A stretch of 63,509 bases of DNA from Dysgonomonadaceae bacterium PH5-43 (GTDB lineage: Bacteria; Bacteroidota; Bacteroidia; Bacteroidales; Azobacteroidaceae). The notes under the pieces were generated by a model. The model worked only from the letters and a program-made list of their open reading frames with translations. It made no database searches and was not told where the DNA came from. A program made the position numbers and the translations under genes. Numbering within the stretch: position 1 is the first letter of the stretch; the number at the start of each line of letters is the position of its first letter. Where the stretch lies: assembly GCA_029916745.1 (NCBI GenBank), contig JARXWK010000020.1, positions 1 to 63,509 of the forward strand, in the 5' to 3' direction. Shown piece by piece: positions 39,218 through 48,538 of this stretch.

Positions 39218-39260
39218 ACAAAAAGGTCTTTCAAGTTAAACTTGAAAGACCTTTTTGTTT
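39218..39260. terminator. Bidirectional terminator between the TlpA-like gene and tRNA-Gln
   Basis: A perfect stem of about 18-19 bp around CAAAAAGGTCTTTCAAG with a TTAAA loop has A-rich and T-rich flanks on both sides. It serves the plus-strand lipoprotein gene and the minus-strand tRNA. Confidence 0.9.
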
Positions 39261-39263
39261 TTG

Positions 39264-39334
39264 TTGTCCCACCAGGACTCGAACCTAGGCTAGCTGAACC
39301 AAAACCAGATGTGCTACCACTACACCATGGGACA
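39264..39334 (-). tRNA. tRNA-Gln (anticodon TTG)
   Basis: On the minus strand a 71-nt cloverleaf begins TGTCCCATGGTGTAGTGG. The acceptor stem TGTCCCA/TGGGACA is perfect, the anticodon loop is TTTTGGT (anticodon TTG), and the T arm is CTAGG TTCGAGT CCTGG. The CCA end is not encoded. The outermost anticodon-stem pair (27-43) appears to be a T-C mismatch. Confidence 0.93.
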
Positions 39335-39358
39335 ATCCTATGCTTTATAAAAGCGATG

Positions 39359-39388
39359 CAAAGGTAATTCTTTTCTGTGAATAATCAA
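39359..39388 (-). promoter_or_regulatory. Promoter of tRNA-Gln
   Basis: Minus-strand TACCTTTG (39359-39366) and TTG (39386-39388) with a 19 bp spacer, 25 bp upstream of the tRNA. Confidence 0.65.
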
Positions 39389-39405
39389 ATAAAAACAGAA
39401 GAAAA

Positions 39406-40698
39406 TTACTTTGCTATAATCAAAAAGTAATTTTTCTTACCTTTTTGCACTAAAAGATACTTTCCACCGAGCAGATAAGAAGAGTCTATTGTTGCATCGA
39501 ATTCAGTTAGTTTTTCTTTATTAATGCTTACTCCTCCACTCTGAACTAATTTGCGAACTTCTCCTTTAGAAGGGAATACAGCGGCAGCTTCTGTTAGTAA
39601 ATCTACTGCTTTTATTCCTTTAGTCAATTCATCTTTAGAGATTTCGAATTGAGGTACACCAGCGAAAACATCTAATAGGGTTTCTTCGTCAAGTTTCTTT
39701 AGAGAGTCAGATGTAGAGTTTCCAAATAATATGTTTGAAGCTTCTACGGCTGCATCGTAATCTTCTTGAGAGTGAACCATTATAGTTACTTCTTTAGCTA
39801 AGCGTTTTTGTAACGGACGAAGATGTGCAGCTTCTTTTTGCTCTGCAACTAATGCTTCAATCTCTTCTTTGCTTAAAGCTGTGAATATTTTGATGTATTT
39901 TTCTGCGTCATCATCTCCTACATTTAACCAAAATTGATAGAACTTATAAGGAGAAGTGTAACGTTTGTCTAACCAGATGTTTCCAGACTCCGTTTTGCCG
40001 AACTTACCGCCGTCGGCTTTCTTTATTAAAGGACAGGTTAAAGCAAATGCCTTACCGCTTATCTTTTTATGAATTAAATCGGTTCCTGTGGTTATATTTC
40101 CCCATTGGTCAGATCCCCCCATTTGTAAGCGGCAGCCAAAGTTTTCGTATAAATGCAAGAAGTCGTATGCTTGAAGTAATTGATAAGAAAACTCAGTAAA
40201 AGACATTCCCACTGAAGATTCTGAGTTAAGGCGTTTCTTAACAGAATCTTTAGACATCATATAGTTAACGGTAATGTATTTGCCAATGTCACGAATGAAG
40301 CCTAAGAAAGAATAATCTTTCATCCAGTCGTAGTTGTTTACAAGAACGGCAGCGTTTTTGCTATCCGAATCAAAGTCCAAAAACTTAGATAGTTGGGCTT
40401 TTATGCCCGCTTGGTTTCTTCTTAAAGTTTCTTCATCAAGAAGATTGCGTTCTTGTGATTTCATAGATGGGTCTCCAATCATACCGGTAGCTCCACCTAC
40501 TAAAGCTATCGGACGGTGGCCTGCGCGTTGAAAATGTTTAAGCATCATAACGCTTACCAAGTGTCCGATGTGTAACGAGTCGGCAGTAGGGTCGATTCCG
40601 ACATAAGCCGAAGTCATTTCTTTTTGAAGTTGTTCTTCTGTTCCGGGCATAATGTCGTGAATCATGCCTCTCCATTTCAATTCTTCTACAAAATTCAT
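39406..40698 (-). CDS. tyrS: Tyrosyl-tRNA synthetase
   Basis: A 430-residue class I synthetase for tRNA-Tyr. HIGH-type motif SLHIGHLVS is near residue 41, the tyrosine pocket segment [12 protein letters not shown] near 178 and [10 protein letters not shown] near 193, and KMSKS-type KFGKTESG near 232. The C-terminal S4-like domain ([19 protein letters not shown]) is present. Length is normal. It follows the TatD-type gene but has its own promoter. Confidence 0.97.
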   Translation of the reverse strand: MNFVEELKWRGMIHDIMPGTEEQLQKEMTSAYVGIDPTADSLHIGHLVSVMMLKHFQRAGHRPIALVGGATGMIGDPSMKSQERNLLDEETLRRNQAGIKAQLSKFLDFDSDSKNAAVLVNNYDWMKDYSFLGFIRDIGKYITVNYMMSKDSVKKRLNSESSVGMSFTEFSYQLLQAYDFLHLYENFGCRLQMGGSDQWGNITTGTDLIHKKISGKAFALTCPLIKKADGGKFGKTESGNIWLDKRYTSPYKFYQFWLNVGDDDAEKYIKIFTALSKEEIEALVAEQKEAAHLRPLQKRLAKEVTIMVHSQEDYDAAVEASNILFGNSTSDSLKKLDEETLLDVFAGVPQFEISKDELTKGIKAVDLLTEAAAVFPSKGEVRKLVQSGGVSINKEKLTEFDATIDSSYLLGGKYLLVQKGKKNYFLIIAK

Positions 40699-40728
40699 CG
40701 AATTAATTATTACAATTTATTAAAACGA

Positions 40729-40759
40729 CAAAGGTACGACTAATTAAAACGTTGTGCAA
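40729..40759 (-). promoter_or_regulatory. Promoter of tyrS
   Basis: Minus-strand TACCTTTG (40729-40736) and TTG (40757-40759) with a 20 bp spacer. The TTG lies inside the 3' end of the TatD-type gene. Confidence 0.6.
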
Positions 40760-41387
40760 AGTTTTTTTCTAACTGAATGATTAGTTCTTCTTCTGAAATA
40801 TTGATAAGTGCGGTTATATCTCTATATATTTGACAAATAGAAGAGTTGTTGTTGTCTGTTTCTAAAAACAGTCTATCTAAAGGAATGGTTTTTATAGTGT
40901 CTTCGTTGAAGTGTTTTCCGAACGATAGGCAAAAATTTAGGTTTATTAGTTGGTGCATTTGCTCGGGTTTGCCTCTAAAGCCGTGAATAATCCAAGTTTG
41001 TTTTGGTTTTAATTCTTTTTTGAGAGTTATTAGTTCGTCGAAAGCTTTAACGCAATGAATGATAAGCGGTTTATTAACCTTTTCGCTTATTATGATTTGA
41101 GCTTGCAAGGCTTTGACTTGTAAATCCCAGTCGGTTTTAGTTAGTTTATCTAAGCCGCATTCTCCGATTGCTTTAACGCAATCAAATGTCGCATTATCTT
41201 CTATGTATCTTAAATGCTCAGAGAGCAACTGTTCTTTAATGTTCCAAGGGTGTATTCCTAAAGAATAATTGGTGTTTTGTAAATCCAATCCGCATCTACA
41301 GTGGTAGTCAGGCACATTAAGGTTGTAGACCGACAAGGTATTGCTTGTATTAATACTTTTGTTGTGAGTATGAATATCTATATACAT
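40740..41387 (-). CDS. TatD-family metal-dependent hydrolase
   Basis: About 215 residues from the ATG at 41387 (MYIDIHTH). A TIM-barrel metallohydrolase of the TatD DNase family: metal-binding DIHTH at the N-terminus, AIGECGLD near residue 85, LIIHCVKAFDEL near 115, HGFRG near 140 and the terminal FLETDNN near 177. TatD proteins are metal-dependent nucleases. A longer reading exists upstream but would overlap yidD entirely. Gap of 11 bp from yidD. Confidence 0.88.
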   Translation of the reverse strand: MYIDIHTHNKSINTSNTLSVYNLNVPDYHCRCGLDLQNTNYSLGIHPWNIKEQLLSEHLRYIEDNATFDCVKAIGECGLDKLTKTDWDLQVKALQAQIIISEKVNKPLIIHCVKAFDELITLKKELKPKQTWIIHGFRGKPEQMHQLINLNFCLSFGKHFNEDTIKTIPLDRLFLETDNNNSSICQIYRDITALINISEEELIIQLEKNFAQRFN

Positions 41388-41398
41388 AAGCAAGTTAA

Positions 41399-41632
41399 TT
41401 AAGGAACGGGGTCGTATCCGTGTCCACCCCAAGGATGGCATTTGCATATCCTTTTTGTTGCTAACCAAGTACCCTTTAATGGTCCGTGTTTTTTTATGGC
41501 TTCTAATGCGTACGCCGAACAAGAGGGAGTGAAACGACAAGAGGCTGGAGTTAAAGGAGATATGCAAGCTCTGTAAAACCAGATTGGAGTTGACAGAATA
41601 AAGATAAAGACATTTCTAATATACTTTTTCAC
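41399..41632 (-). CDS. yidD: Membrane protein insertion efficiency factor YidD
   Basis: A 77-residue protein with an amphipathic N-terminus and the YidD signature: [27 protein letters not shown], then GWATKRI-type [21 protein letters not shown]. It is thought to help YidC insert inner-membrane proteins. The start codon is GTG at 41632, overlapping the rnpA stop in GTGA, so it is translationally coupled. Confidence 0.95.
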   Translation of the reverse strand: MKKYIRNVFIFILSTPIWFYRACISPLTPASCRFTPSCSAYALEAIKKHGPLKGTWLATKRICKCHPWGGHGYDPVP

Positions 41633-42015
41633 GATAGTTTATCTTGAAGCAGTTTCAATGCTTTAATCATTGCAGGCTCTATGTCGGAATGAGAAGGAAG
41701 GTTGTTGCCTATAAATATAAAAGCAATCATTACTCCTTTGTTGTTTGTGTTGAGAAACTGTACTAAATCGGCTTTGTTTAGTCTGTAACTTTCTCTTATT
41801 AATCGTTTAATTCTATTCCTATTGACTGCAAGTTTGGTTCGTTTCTTCGGAACGCTTATTAAGATAGAGGAAGGGGTTTCTGAGAAATCTTTCTCGGTGT
41901 ATATAATCCTAAGAGGGTATGCCGAAAAAGATAGACCTTTGTCGAACAAGAGGTCTATCTCTTTTTTAGCAGATATACGTTCTTCTTTCTTAAAAGTTTG
42001 TCGTTGACTAAGCAA
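41629..42015 (-). CDS. rnpA: Ribonuclease P protein component
   Basis: A 128-residue basic protein, the protein subunit of RNase P that matures the 5' end of tRNAs. The RNP motif is seen as [20 protein letters not shown] near residue 57, with the N-terminal phenylalanine/basic region upstream. The order hemD - rnpA - yidD - tatD replaces the rpmH - rnpA - yidD - yidC order of many bacteria; rpmH is not here. Confidence 0.93.
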   Translation of the reverse strand: MLSQRQTFKKEERISAKKEIDLLFDKGLSFSAYPLRIIYTEKDFSETPSSILISVPKKRTKLAVNRNRIKRLIRESYRLNKADLVQFLNTNNKGVMIAFIFIGNNLPSHSDIEPAMIKALKLLQDKLS

Positions 42016-42030
42016 TACTAATGTTGTTAT

Positions 42031-42792
42031 TTATTTCTTACCTTTTTGTGCAGCTTTAAGATAGTTGTCTAAGGCGGTAGTCATAGATGGAGCCTCAGGG
42101 CTGGGGGCTTCTATGTCTAATGTTAAGCCAGCGTCTTTAGCAGCTTTAGCTGTAGTAGGACCAAAAGTACCTATAGCGATTTTCTTTTGGTCAAAGTCAG
42201 GGAAGTTTTTAATTAAAGAAGAAATCCCTGAAGGAGAAAAGAATAATAAAACATCATAATCGAATGTTTCGTCTGGAGTAAAGTCATTACTCACAGTTCT
42301 GTACATCACAGCTTTTGTGTAGTTTATTCCTTTTGCTTCTAACAGACGAGCCATATCTTCTTTATGTACGTCAGACACAGGCATTAAAAATGTTTCTTTA
42401 GAATGCTTATTAATAGGAGTCATTAAGTCTTCCATTTTGCCAGAAGCAGGGAAGAATATTTTACGTTTACGATAAACAATATATTTTTGAAGATACACTG
42501 CTATTGCTTCTGTTACACAAAAATATTTTAATGTTTCAGGAATGGGTACTCTAAATTCTTCTGCTAAACGAAAGAAGTGGTCGATAGCAGTTTTCGCGGT
42601 AAAAATTATAGCAGAATATTCAGCTATATTTATTCTTTGTTGTCTGAAATCTTTAGCATCTACAGGTTCAACCTTGATGAAGGGTCTGAAGATAATTTCC
42701 ACACCGTATTTTTGAGCTATATCATAATACGGCGACTTTCCCGTAGCCGGTTGAGGCTGAGAAACTAAAATTTTTTTTACATTTGAAGCCAT
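42031..42792 (-). CDS. hemD: Uroporphyrinogen-III synthase
   Basis: A 253-residue HemD-type two-domain protein that would cyclise and invert ring D of hydroxymethylbilane in haem/sirohaem synthesis. The family is poorly conserved; visible supports are KILVSQPQP at the start, AIIFTAKTAIDHFF near residue 62, the middle KIFFPASGKMEDL, DVLLFFSPSGISSLI near 180, and IGTFGPTTAKAAKDAGL near 205. In an operon with DUF4271 upstream (10-bp gap) and rnpA downstream (15-bp gap). Confidence 0.85.
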   Translation of the reverse strand: MASNVKKILVSQPQPATGKSPYYDIAQKYGVEIIFRPFIKVEPVDAKDFRQQRINIAEYSAIIFTAKTAIDHFFRLAEEFRVPIPETLKYFCVTEAIAVYLQKYIVYRKRKIFFPASGKMEDLMTPINKHSKETFLMPVSDVHKEDMARLLEAKGINYTKAVMYRTVSNDFTPDETFDYDVLLFFSPSGISSLIKNFPDFDQKKIAIGTFGPTTAKAAKDAGLTLDIEAPSPEAPSMTTALDNYLKAAQKGKK

Positions 42793-42802
42793 AAAGTACT
42801 TT

Positions 42803-43498
42803 TTACATGGAAATAAATAAAAAGCTAAACGCTTTGTATGCCCAATAAAGGGGCATTATTTCGAGGGTGCAAAGGTACAAAATAAAATAAAGCAAAAGAC
42901 CTTTGCGATAAAAAAAAGTACTGTAAATCTTGTAAAATGTTAAAAGAATAGAGCCTATTAGGTAAGTTACAATAAAGATTAAGCAATAAATGTATGCTTT
43001 TTCTTCGAAGAACATTATTAAAGTTGGTATAAATAAGATTAATCCGCTTAGAGATAAAATAGATGAAAAAGTTTCATTCCATATCGCAACATCTTCTTTT
43101 CGGAAGAAAATATTGTTGAAAATATTATATAGTATAAGTTTTGTCATTATGAATGAAAGACCGAACAAACCTAGCCAAAGTATTATGGAGTGGAGTTTGT
43201 TTACTTCGTTTATTTCTATATATGTATGGGTTTTTATTACTGAATAAGCAATTATAGAGAATAGTATAATGCTTTGTAAGATTAAAAGTATTTTGGAAAC
43301 AAGTTCGTTTTTTGCCGATTCTAAGAAGAGGCTGTCTTTAGTGTCGTTCTTGAATAAGCTTTGAAACATTGAAGATATTGTACGCCCTCCTTTGCTTAGC
43401 GCAGGCAAAGACAAAAATAGACAAAATAAGAAAGCTACAAATATCCAATTTTGTACTATAGGTATTTCCGACAATAATTCTTCTCTTAAGCTGTCCAT
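42803..43498 (-). CDS. DUF4271 integral membrane protein
   Basis: About 231 residues from ATG 43498. It has about seven hydrophobic spans, and the order next to hemD fits the Bacteroidetes DUF4271 family. Function unknown. Its ATG overlaps the stop of the LOG-family gene by one base (TAATG), which decides this start over the upstream in-frame Met at 43591. A TACCTTTG lies inside its 3' end (42870-42877). Confidence 0.75.
   Translation of the reverse strand: MDSLREELLSEIPIVQNWIFVAFLFCLFLSLPALSKGGRTISSMFQSLFKNDTKDSLFLESAKNELVSKILLILQSIILFSIIAYSVIKTHTYIEINEVNKLHSIILWLGLFGLSFIMTKLILYNIFNNIFFRKEDVAIWNETFSSILSLSGLILFIPTLIMFFEEKAYIYCLIFIVTYLIGSILLTFYKIYSTFFYRKGLLLYFILYLCTLEIMPLYWAYKAFSFLFISM
42870..42877 (-). 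promoter_or_regulatory. Possible internal promoter for hemD-rnpA-yidD-tatD
   Basis: Exact TACCTTTG on the minus strand inside the coding end of the DUF4271 gene, 77 bp upstream of hemD. The nearest TTG is at only 15 bp, so confidence is low. Confidence 0.3.
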
Positions 43499-44088
43499 TA
43501 TAAAGCGGCTATTGATAGAGGGTTGTTTTCCCAAGTGGAATTTTCTAATACTATTTCTAAAGCTTGGTCTGGAGTATTTGCCAGCGACCATATAGATGTA
43601 TGTCTTAGATGCATAAACTTTTCTTCAGCAGCTCTGTTGAGCATATTAAGTAAATCGTTGTAATATCCATTAATGTTGAGTATAACTATAGGATTATTAT
43701 ACAAACCTAATTGTTTCCATGTAATTATTTCCAACAGTTCTTCTAACGTTCCAATGCCTCCGGGTAGAGCAATGCAAGCATCAGACATTGATGCCATAAG
43801 TTCTTTCCTTTTATGTATGTCGGTTGTAACAATGCATTCCGATAATTCGGTATGACACCAGCCTTCATCAACCATAAACTTTGGAATAATGCCTGTTACA
43901 CTCCCTCCGTTCTCTAAGGCAGCATCAGTTACGGCTCCCATTAATCCTTTACTGCCAGCTCCGTTTATGCAGTTTATATTGTTTTTGGCAAATAGAGCGC
44001 CAAGTTTCTTTGCTGCTTCGAAGTAACTAACGTCTATTTGAGAACTTGAAGATGCGTAAACGGTAACTGATTTTATATCTTTACTCAT
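43498..44088 (-). CDS. LOG-family (TIGR00730) Rossmann-fold protein
   Basis: About 196 residues from ATG 44088 (MSKDIKSVTVYASSSS). A LONELY GUY family protein with the nucleotide-binding PGGIGTLEEL motif near residue 100 and GAGSKGLMGAV near 45. Characterised members cleave cytokinin riboside or nucleoside 5'-monophosphates to the base plus ribose phosphate. The longer reading to 44172 would run past the promoter element at 44106-44113. Confidence 0.88.
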   Translation of the reverse strand: MSKDIKSVTVYASSSSQIDVSYFEAAKKLGALFAKNNINCINGAGSKGLMGAVTDAALENGGSVTGIIPKFMVDEGWCHTELSECIVTTDIHKRKELMASMSDACIALPGGIGTLEELLEIITWKQLGLYNNPIVILNINGYYNDLLNMLNRAAEEKFMHLRHTSIWSLANTPDQALEIVLENSTWENNPLSIAAL

Positions 44089-44105
44089 ATTTTTAGCTTG
44101 ATATG

Positions 44106-44113
44106 CAAAAGTA
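44106..44113 (-). promoter_or_regulatory. -7 element TACTTTTG for the LOG-DUF4271-hemD operon
   Basis: Exact TAnnTTTG match on the minus strand 18 bp upstream of ATG 44088, in the divergent region with ahcY. Confidence 0.45.
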
Positions 44114-44135
44114 GTAATAATTAACAAAAAAGGAC

Positions 44136-44143
44136 TAACTTTG
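44136..44143 (+). promoter_or_regulatory. -7 element TAACTTTG for ahcY
   Basis: Exact TAnnTTTG match 29 bp upstream of ATG 44173. No S-adenosylhomocysteine riboswitch is visible in the short leader. Confidence 0.45.
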
Positions 44144-44172
44144 CGTATTAATACGAATATAAAATCTTTCAA

Positions 44173-45585
44173 ATGATTATGTCAGAAAACTTATCTTATA
44201 AGGTAGCCGATATGTCTTTAGCAGACTTCGGTAGAAAAGAAATAGAGATTGCTCAACACGAAATGCCGGGATTAATGGCTTTACGTGCTAAATATGGTAA
44301 AGAAAAACCTTTAAAGGGAGCAAGAGTAATGGGTTCGTTACACATGACTATTCAGACGGCGGTGTTGATTGAAACCTTAGTCGAACTGGGTGCTGATGTT
44401 CGTTGGGCGAGCTGTAATATATTTTCTACTCAAGACCACGCAGCGGCAGCTATTGCGGCGGCAGGTGTTCCTGTCTTTGCTTGGAAAGGAGAAACTCTCG
44501 AAGAGTATTGGTGGTGTACTGATATGGCTTTGAAATTCCCTAATGGTAAAGGTCCTAATCTTATTGTTGACGATGGTGGTGATGCAACACTACTTATGCA
44601 CTTAGGATATAGAGCCGAAAACGATGCTTCTGTTTTAGACAAAGTAGCAAGTAGCCACGAAGAACAAGTTATCTTAAATACATTAAAGGGGATATTAAAA
44701 GAGGATAATACTCGTTGGCATCGTGCTATTGAAGATTTGAAAGGAGTTTCGGAAGAAACAACAACAGGTGTTCATCGTTTGTATCAGATGATGGAGAGAG
44801 GTGAGTTGCTTATCCCAGCTATAAATGTTAATGACTCGGTAACTAAATCGAAGTTCGACAATCTTTATGGTTGTAGAGAATCTTTAGCCGACGGAATAAA
44901 AAGAGCAACCGATGTAATGATTGCGGGTAAAGTAGTTGTAGTACTTGGATATGGAGATGTAGGTAAAGGTTGTGCACGCTCTATGCGTTCTTACGGAGCA
45001 AGAGTTATTGTTACAGAGATTGATCCTATTTGTGCTTTGCAAGCAGCAATGGAAGGTTTTGAAGTGTCGACTATTGAAAAAGCTTTAGCAGAAGGCAATA
45101 TATATGTAACTACTACCGGAAATAAAGATGTGATAAAAATAGAACATCTTAAAGAAATGAAAGATCAATCAATAGTGTGTAACATAGGGCACTTCGACAA
45201 TGAGATACAAGTTGATAAGCTTGTTAATTATCCTGGAGTAAAGCATCTTAACATAAAGCCTCAGGTTGATAAATATACATTCCCTACAGGTAATTCTATC
45301 TTTTTACTTGCCGAAGGCAGGTTGGTAAACTTAGGTTGCGCTACCGGACACCCTTCTTTTGTTATGAGTAATTCGTTTACAAATCAAGTATTGGCTCAAA
45401 TAGATTTATGGAAGAATAACTACGAAGTTGGAGTTTATCGTTTGCCTAAATACTTAGACGAAGAGGTTGCTCGTTTGCATCTTGCTCAAATAGGAGTGGA
45501 GTTAACGCAATTGTCTCAAGAGCAAGCAGACTATATAGGAGTAAATGTAGACGGTCCATACAAGCCCGAACACTACAGATACTAA
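44173..45585 (+). CDS. ahcY: Adenosylhomocysteinase
   Basis: A 470-residue NAD-dependent enzyme splitting S-adenosylhomocysteine into adenosine and homocysteine in the activated methyl cycle. Features are [16 protein letters not shown] near residue 53, [16 protein letters not shown] near 77, the NAD loop [16 protein letters not shown] near 258, NIGHFDNEI near 335 and the C-terminal [10 protein letters not shown]. Met3 is an alternative start. The GT4 gene follows after 21 bp with no promoter between, so it may be cotranscribed. Confidence 0.97.
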   Translation: MIMSENLSYKVADMSLADFGRKEIEIAQHEMPGLMALRAKYGKEKPLKGARVMGSLHMTIQTAVLIETLVELGADVRWASCNIFSTQDHAAAAIAAAGVPVFAWKGETLEEYWWCTDMALKFPNGKGPNLIVDDGGDATLLMHLGYRAENDASVLDKVASSHEEQVILNTLKGILKEDNTRWHRAIEDLKGVSEETTTGVHRLYQMMERGELLIPAINVNDSVTKSKFDNLYGCRESLADGIKRATDVMIAGKVVVVLGYGDVGKGCARSMRSYGARVIVTEIDPICALQAAMEGFEVSTIEKALAEGNIYVTTTGNKDVIKIEHLKEMKDQSIVCNIGHFDNEIQVDKLVNYPGVKHLNIKPQVDKYTFPTGNSIFLLAEGRLVNLGCATGHPSFVMSNSFTNQVLAQIDLWKNNYEVGVYRLPKYLDEEVARLHLAQIGVELTQLSQEQADYIGVNVDGPYKPEHYRY

Positions 45586-45606
45586 CGATTAGCTAATTTT
45601 CATTAT

Positions 45607-46719
45607 ATGAGAATTTCTTTTCTTTCAAGTTTTTATCCATTCAGAGGAGGGATAGCTCAGTTTAATGCTCTTTTATATAAAGCATTGGAGGAGCAAGGGC
45701 ATACGCTCAAGGCATTTAATTTTACTTGTCAGTATCCGTCGTTGCTATTTCCAGGCAAAACTCAGTATGTAACCGAGAATGATAATGCTATTCATATTGA
45801 CAGTGAAGCCGTGCTTAGTAGCGTAAATCCTATTTCGTACGAAACATCGGTAAAGAAAATACTTGCATGGAAACCAGATGTAGTTATATTCAGATATTGG
45901 ATGAGCTTTTTTGCTCCCGCATTTGGTCACGTTGCTAACCGACTTAGAAAGAAAGGAGTGAAAGTTGTGGCTATTGTAGATAATGCACTTCCTCACGAGC
46001 CTCGTTTCTTCGACAAACCGTTTGCAAAGTTATTTTTCAGTCAGGTTGATGGCTTTGTTGTGATGAGCGATATAGTGGAAAGAGACTTAATCTCAATAAA
46101 ACCCGATGCTAAATACATTTTCAAACAACACCCTTTGTACAATCATTTTGGTAATAAGTTAGAAAAAGATGAAGCAAAGGATAGGCTATTCTTAGATAAA
46201 GATAAGAGAACCTTACTGTTTTTCGGACTTATTCGCGATTATAAGGGTCTGGATATTTTACTCGATGCAATGAATATTTTAGATGATTCTTACCAGCTTG
46301 TAATAGCAGGAGAGCCTTACGGATCGTTCGAGAAGTATCAAATCCAAATAAACAATTCGTCAGCCAAAGATAGAATTAAGTTAATTTGTAAATATATCAG
46401 CGACGATGAGGTTCCTGCTTTGTTTTCGGCAGCCGACTTGTTGGTGCTTCCTTATAAATCGGCAACACAAAGTGGCGTAATCCCAGTGGCATATCACTTC
46501 GAAGTGCCTACAGTTGCAACAGATGTGGGCGGATTAAAGATGACTTTAGAGGTTCCGCAAACTGGTGTTGTTAAGCAACCCGATGCTAAAGACATAGCTT
46601 TGGGGATAGAAGAGGTGTTTACTAAGGGATTAGATTATTATGTTTCTAATATAAAAAAAGAGAAGCAGTTGCTATCGTGGAGTGTCTTTGCTGATACGCT
46701 AACCGAGTTTATTAAATAA
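45607..46719 (+). CDS. Glycosyltransferase family 4 protein
   Basis: A 370-residue GT-B protein. The N-terminal domain begins ISFLSSFYPFRGGIAQFN (glycine-rich acceptor loop), and the C-terminal domain has LLFFGLIRDYKGLDILLDAM near residue 200 and DLLVLPYKSATQSGVIPVAYHFEVPTVATDVGG near 278, the donor-binding E/S-x7-E-like region. Sugar and acceptor unknown. It follows ahcY closely and ends at a terminator that opens repeat array A3. Confidence 0.88.
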   Translation: MRISFLSSFYPFRGGIAQFNALLYKALEEQGHTLKAFNFTCQYPSLLFPGKTQYVTENDNAIHIDSEAVLSSVNPISYETSVKKILAWKPDVVIFRYWMSFFAPAFGHVANRLRKKGVKVVAIVDNALPHEPRFFDKPFAKLFFSQVDGFVVMSDIVERDLISIKPDAKYIFKQHPLYNHFGNKLEKDEAKDRLFLDKDKRTLLFFGLIRDYKGLDILLDAMNILDDSYQLVIAGEPYGSFEKYQIQINNSSAKDRIKLICKYISDDEVPALFSAADLLVLPYKSATQSGVIPVAYHFEVPTVATDVGGLKMTLEVPQTGVVKQPDAKDIALGIEEVFTKGLDYYVSNIKKEKQLLSWSVFADTLTEFIK

Positions 46720-46758
46720 TATTGCTGTCCGGTAAAACTTTAACCTCATAACAACATT

Positions 46759-46794
46759 AGCGAAACAGCCTACTTCAAGCCGTTTCGCTTTTTG
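46759..46794 (+). terminator. Rho-independent terminator after the GT4 gene
   Basis: An 8-bp stem AGCGAAAC / GTTTCGCT (46759-46789) is followed by TTTTT. Confidence 0.65.
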
Positions 46795-46945
46795 TTTCAT
46801 ACATAGACATAATACATTTCATACTTTGAAACGATCCGTTTCATGGTTTGATATAATTCGTTTCTCGGTTTGAAACTACTTGTTTCATATAGGTGAAACA
46901 CTTTGTTTCATACTAACAAAACAACCTGTTTCATTAGTATGAAAC
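46794..46945. repeat. Family A palindromic tandem array, copy A3 (inverted relative to A2)
   Basis: GTTTCA-type units start at 46794, 46816, 46838, 46860, 46882, 46905 and 46928, and TGAAAC at 46827, 46871, 46894 and 46940. The 22-bp and then 23-bp spacing mirrors A2. The reverse complement matches A2 nearly base for base. The gap 46720-47148 holds this array, a connector module and two terminators, and no gene that I can see. Confidence 0.88.
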
Positions 46946-46950
46946 GACAG

Positions 46951-47067
46951 ACAAGCAAGAAAAAAGTTAAAAGTTAAAAGATAAAAACTAAAAGTTGGCG
47001 CAAAGCGAAGCACATAACTCTTAGTTCTTCACTCTTAGCTCTTAGTTCTAAAAAGGCTGAAAGCCTT
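46951..47067. repeat. Family C connector module (46.95 kb, inverted copy)
   Basis: Contains AAAAGATAAAAACTAAAAG, GTTGGCGCAAAGCGAAGCAC, ACTCTTAGTTCTTCACTC and the hairpin AAGGCT GAA AGCCTT (47053-47067). It is the reverse complement of material at 27.82-27.90 and 28.06-28.11 kb. Confidence 0.75.
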
Positions 47068-47086
47068 AACTGTAAACGCAAACTAT

Positions 47087-47121
47087 AAGAGGGTGTGTCA
47101 TTGCTTTTGACACACCCTCTT
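47087..47121 (-). terminator. Hairpin terminator between repeat region and nhaD
   Basis: A perfect 14-bp stem AAGAGGGTGTGTCA / TGACACACCCTCTT with a 7-nt loop, 28 bp past the nhaD stop. The following T tracts are short on both strands, but the stem is strong. Confidence 0.65.
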
Positions 47122-47148
47122 ATTTCTTTAATATATGCGAATGGTGAC

Positions 47149-48435
47149 TTAGAAAAATATTACTCTTTGTAATATGTAGATAGCGCAACCGGCTAAGTAT
47201 CCGATTAAAGCTAACCAAGATATTCTTTTAAGATACCAAATGAAATCTATTTTCTCCATACCCATTACGGCAACACCAGCGGCAGAGCCTATAATAAGAA
47301 TACTACCTCCTGTTCCGGCAGCATAAGCAAGAAATTCCCAGAAGTAGTGATCCATTTCGAAGTTATACATACCCATTGCTCCAGCAACCAAAGGCACGTT
47401 GTCGACTATGGCAGATAGAGCTCCGATTACAACAGTTATGAAATAGTATTTATTGGGTTCTTCCATCGGTATAGTGTCTAAAGAAGAAGATAGCATACCT
47501 AATTGTCCGCCTGTTTGCAAAGCGGCAACAGCCATCAAAATACCTAAGAAGAATAAAATACTTGGAGTATCGATACGAGTTAGTATGTTTGTGATAGATA
47601 ATCTTTCTATTCTACATTTTGGATCTCTTTTATGCATAATTTCTGTTACCATCCAAAGAAGTCCTAAGCCACCTAACATTCCTAAATAGGGAGGTAAGTG
47701 TGTAATTGTTTTGAATACAGGAACAAATAATAAAGCTCCTACACCCATACAGAATACTAAACTTTTTTGTCTTGTTGATAGGTTAGAATAACAACTGTCG
47801 TTACTAACGTTTTCGGGGCGGTTTACATTTCCTTTCATTGTGAAAGACAATATACATAAAGGAACTATCATAGAGACTAAACTTGGTAAGAAAGTAGTTT
47901 TAATAATATTTAAAGCACTTACTTTTCCTGCTACCCAAAGCATAATGGTTGTAACGTCTCCGATAGGCGACCAAGCACCTCCTGCATTTGCAGCTAAGAT
48001 AACCATACCGGCATAAAACCAACGGTCGTTTTTGTCAGCGATAAGTTTTCTTAAAAGAGCAATCATTACAATAGATGTAGTAAGATTGTCTAATACAGCC
48101 GACATAAAGAATGTAAGGACACTAATTATCCATAATAGAGAAGATTTCTTACGAGTATTAATTCTGTCGGTAATCATTGAAAAACCTCCGTGAGTATCAA
48201 TGATTTCAACGATAGTCATCGCTCCAAGTAAGAAGAAAAGGATTTCAGCAGTTTCGCCTAAATGCTCGATAAGATGATGATCGATGTGAGAAACCGCAGG
48301 TTCCATATAAGTGAGAAACACCCACATAAGAGAACCTAATAACAATGCCGTTGCAGTCTTGTTTATGCCCAACGGATGTTCTAAAGCAATGCAAGCGTAG
48401 CCTATAGCAAAGACTACAATCATAATTGTGAACAT
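47149..48435 (-). CDS. nhaD: NhaD-type Na+/H+ antiporter
   Basis: A 428-residue membrane protein of the ion-transporter/arsenite permease superfamily, NhaD group, with about 11-12 spans. Typical blocks are ETAEILFFLLGAMTIVEIID near residue 62, AVLDNLTTSIVMIALLRKL near 113 (ion-site Asp and Asn), NAGGAWSPIGDVTTIMLW near 150, and late AIVDNVPLVAGAMGMY near 340 and GTGGSILIIGSAAG near 375. It should export sodium in exchange for protons. Confidence 0.92.
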   Translation of the reverse strand: MFTIMIVVFAIGYACIALEHPLGINKTATALLLGSLMWVFLTYMEPAVSHIDHHLIEHLGETAEILFFLLGAMTIVEIIDTHGGFSMITDRINTRKKSSLLWIISVLTFFMSAVLDNLTTSIVMIALLRKLIADKNDRWFYAGMVILAANAGGAWSPIGDVTTIMLWVAGKVSALNIIKTTFLPSLVSMIVPLCILSFTMKGNVNRPENVSNDSCYSNLSTRQKSLVFCMGVGALLFVPVFKTITHLPPYLGMLGGLGLLWMVTEIMHKRDPKCRIERLSITNILTRIDTPSILFFLGILMAVAALQTGGQLGMLSSSLDTIPMEEPNKYYFITVVIGALSAIVDNVPLVAGAMGMYNFEMDHYFWEFLAYAAGTGGSILIIGSAAGVAVMGMEKIDFIWYLKRISWLALIGYLAGCAIYILQRVIFF

Positions 48436-48469
48436 GGTAAGTTAGTTTTAATAAATTTTAAATTGCGCG

Positions 48470-48477
48470 CAAAGGTA
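48470..48477 (-). promoter_or_regulatory. -7 element TACCTTTG for nhaD
   Basis: Exact TAnnTTTG match on the minus strand 35 bp upstream of the nhaD start. Confidence 0.45.
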
Positions 48478-48502
48478 TAATCATTTATTTAGATAAAAAA
48501 AT

Positions 48503-48510
48503 TATCTTTG
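48503..48510 (+). promoter_or_regulatory. -7 element TATCTTTG for mutS
   Basis: Exact TAnnTTTG match 28 bp upstream of ATG 48539. Confidence 0.5.
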
Positions 48511-48538
48511 TTGATTAATTCATTCGCACACTAAAGTT

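Noticed and set aside
41629-42015. rpmH next to rnpA
   Set aside because: The upstream neighbour is hemD after 15 bp; no 34-50 codon basic frame resembling ribosomal protein L34 is found.
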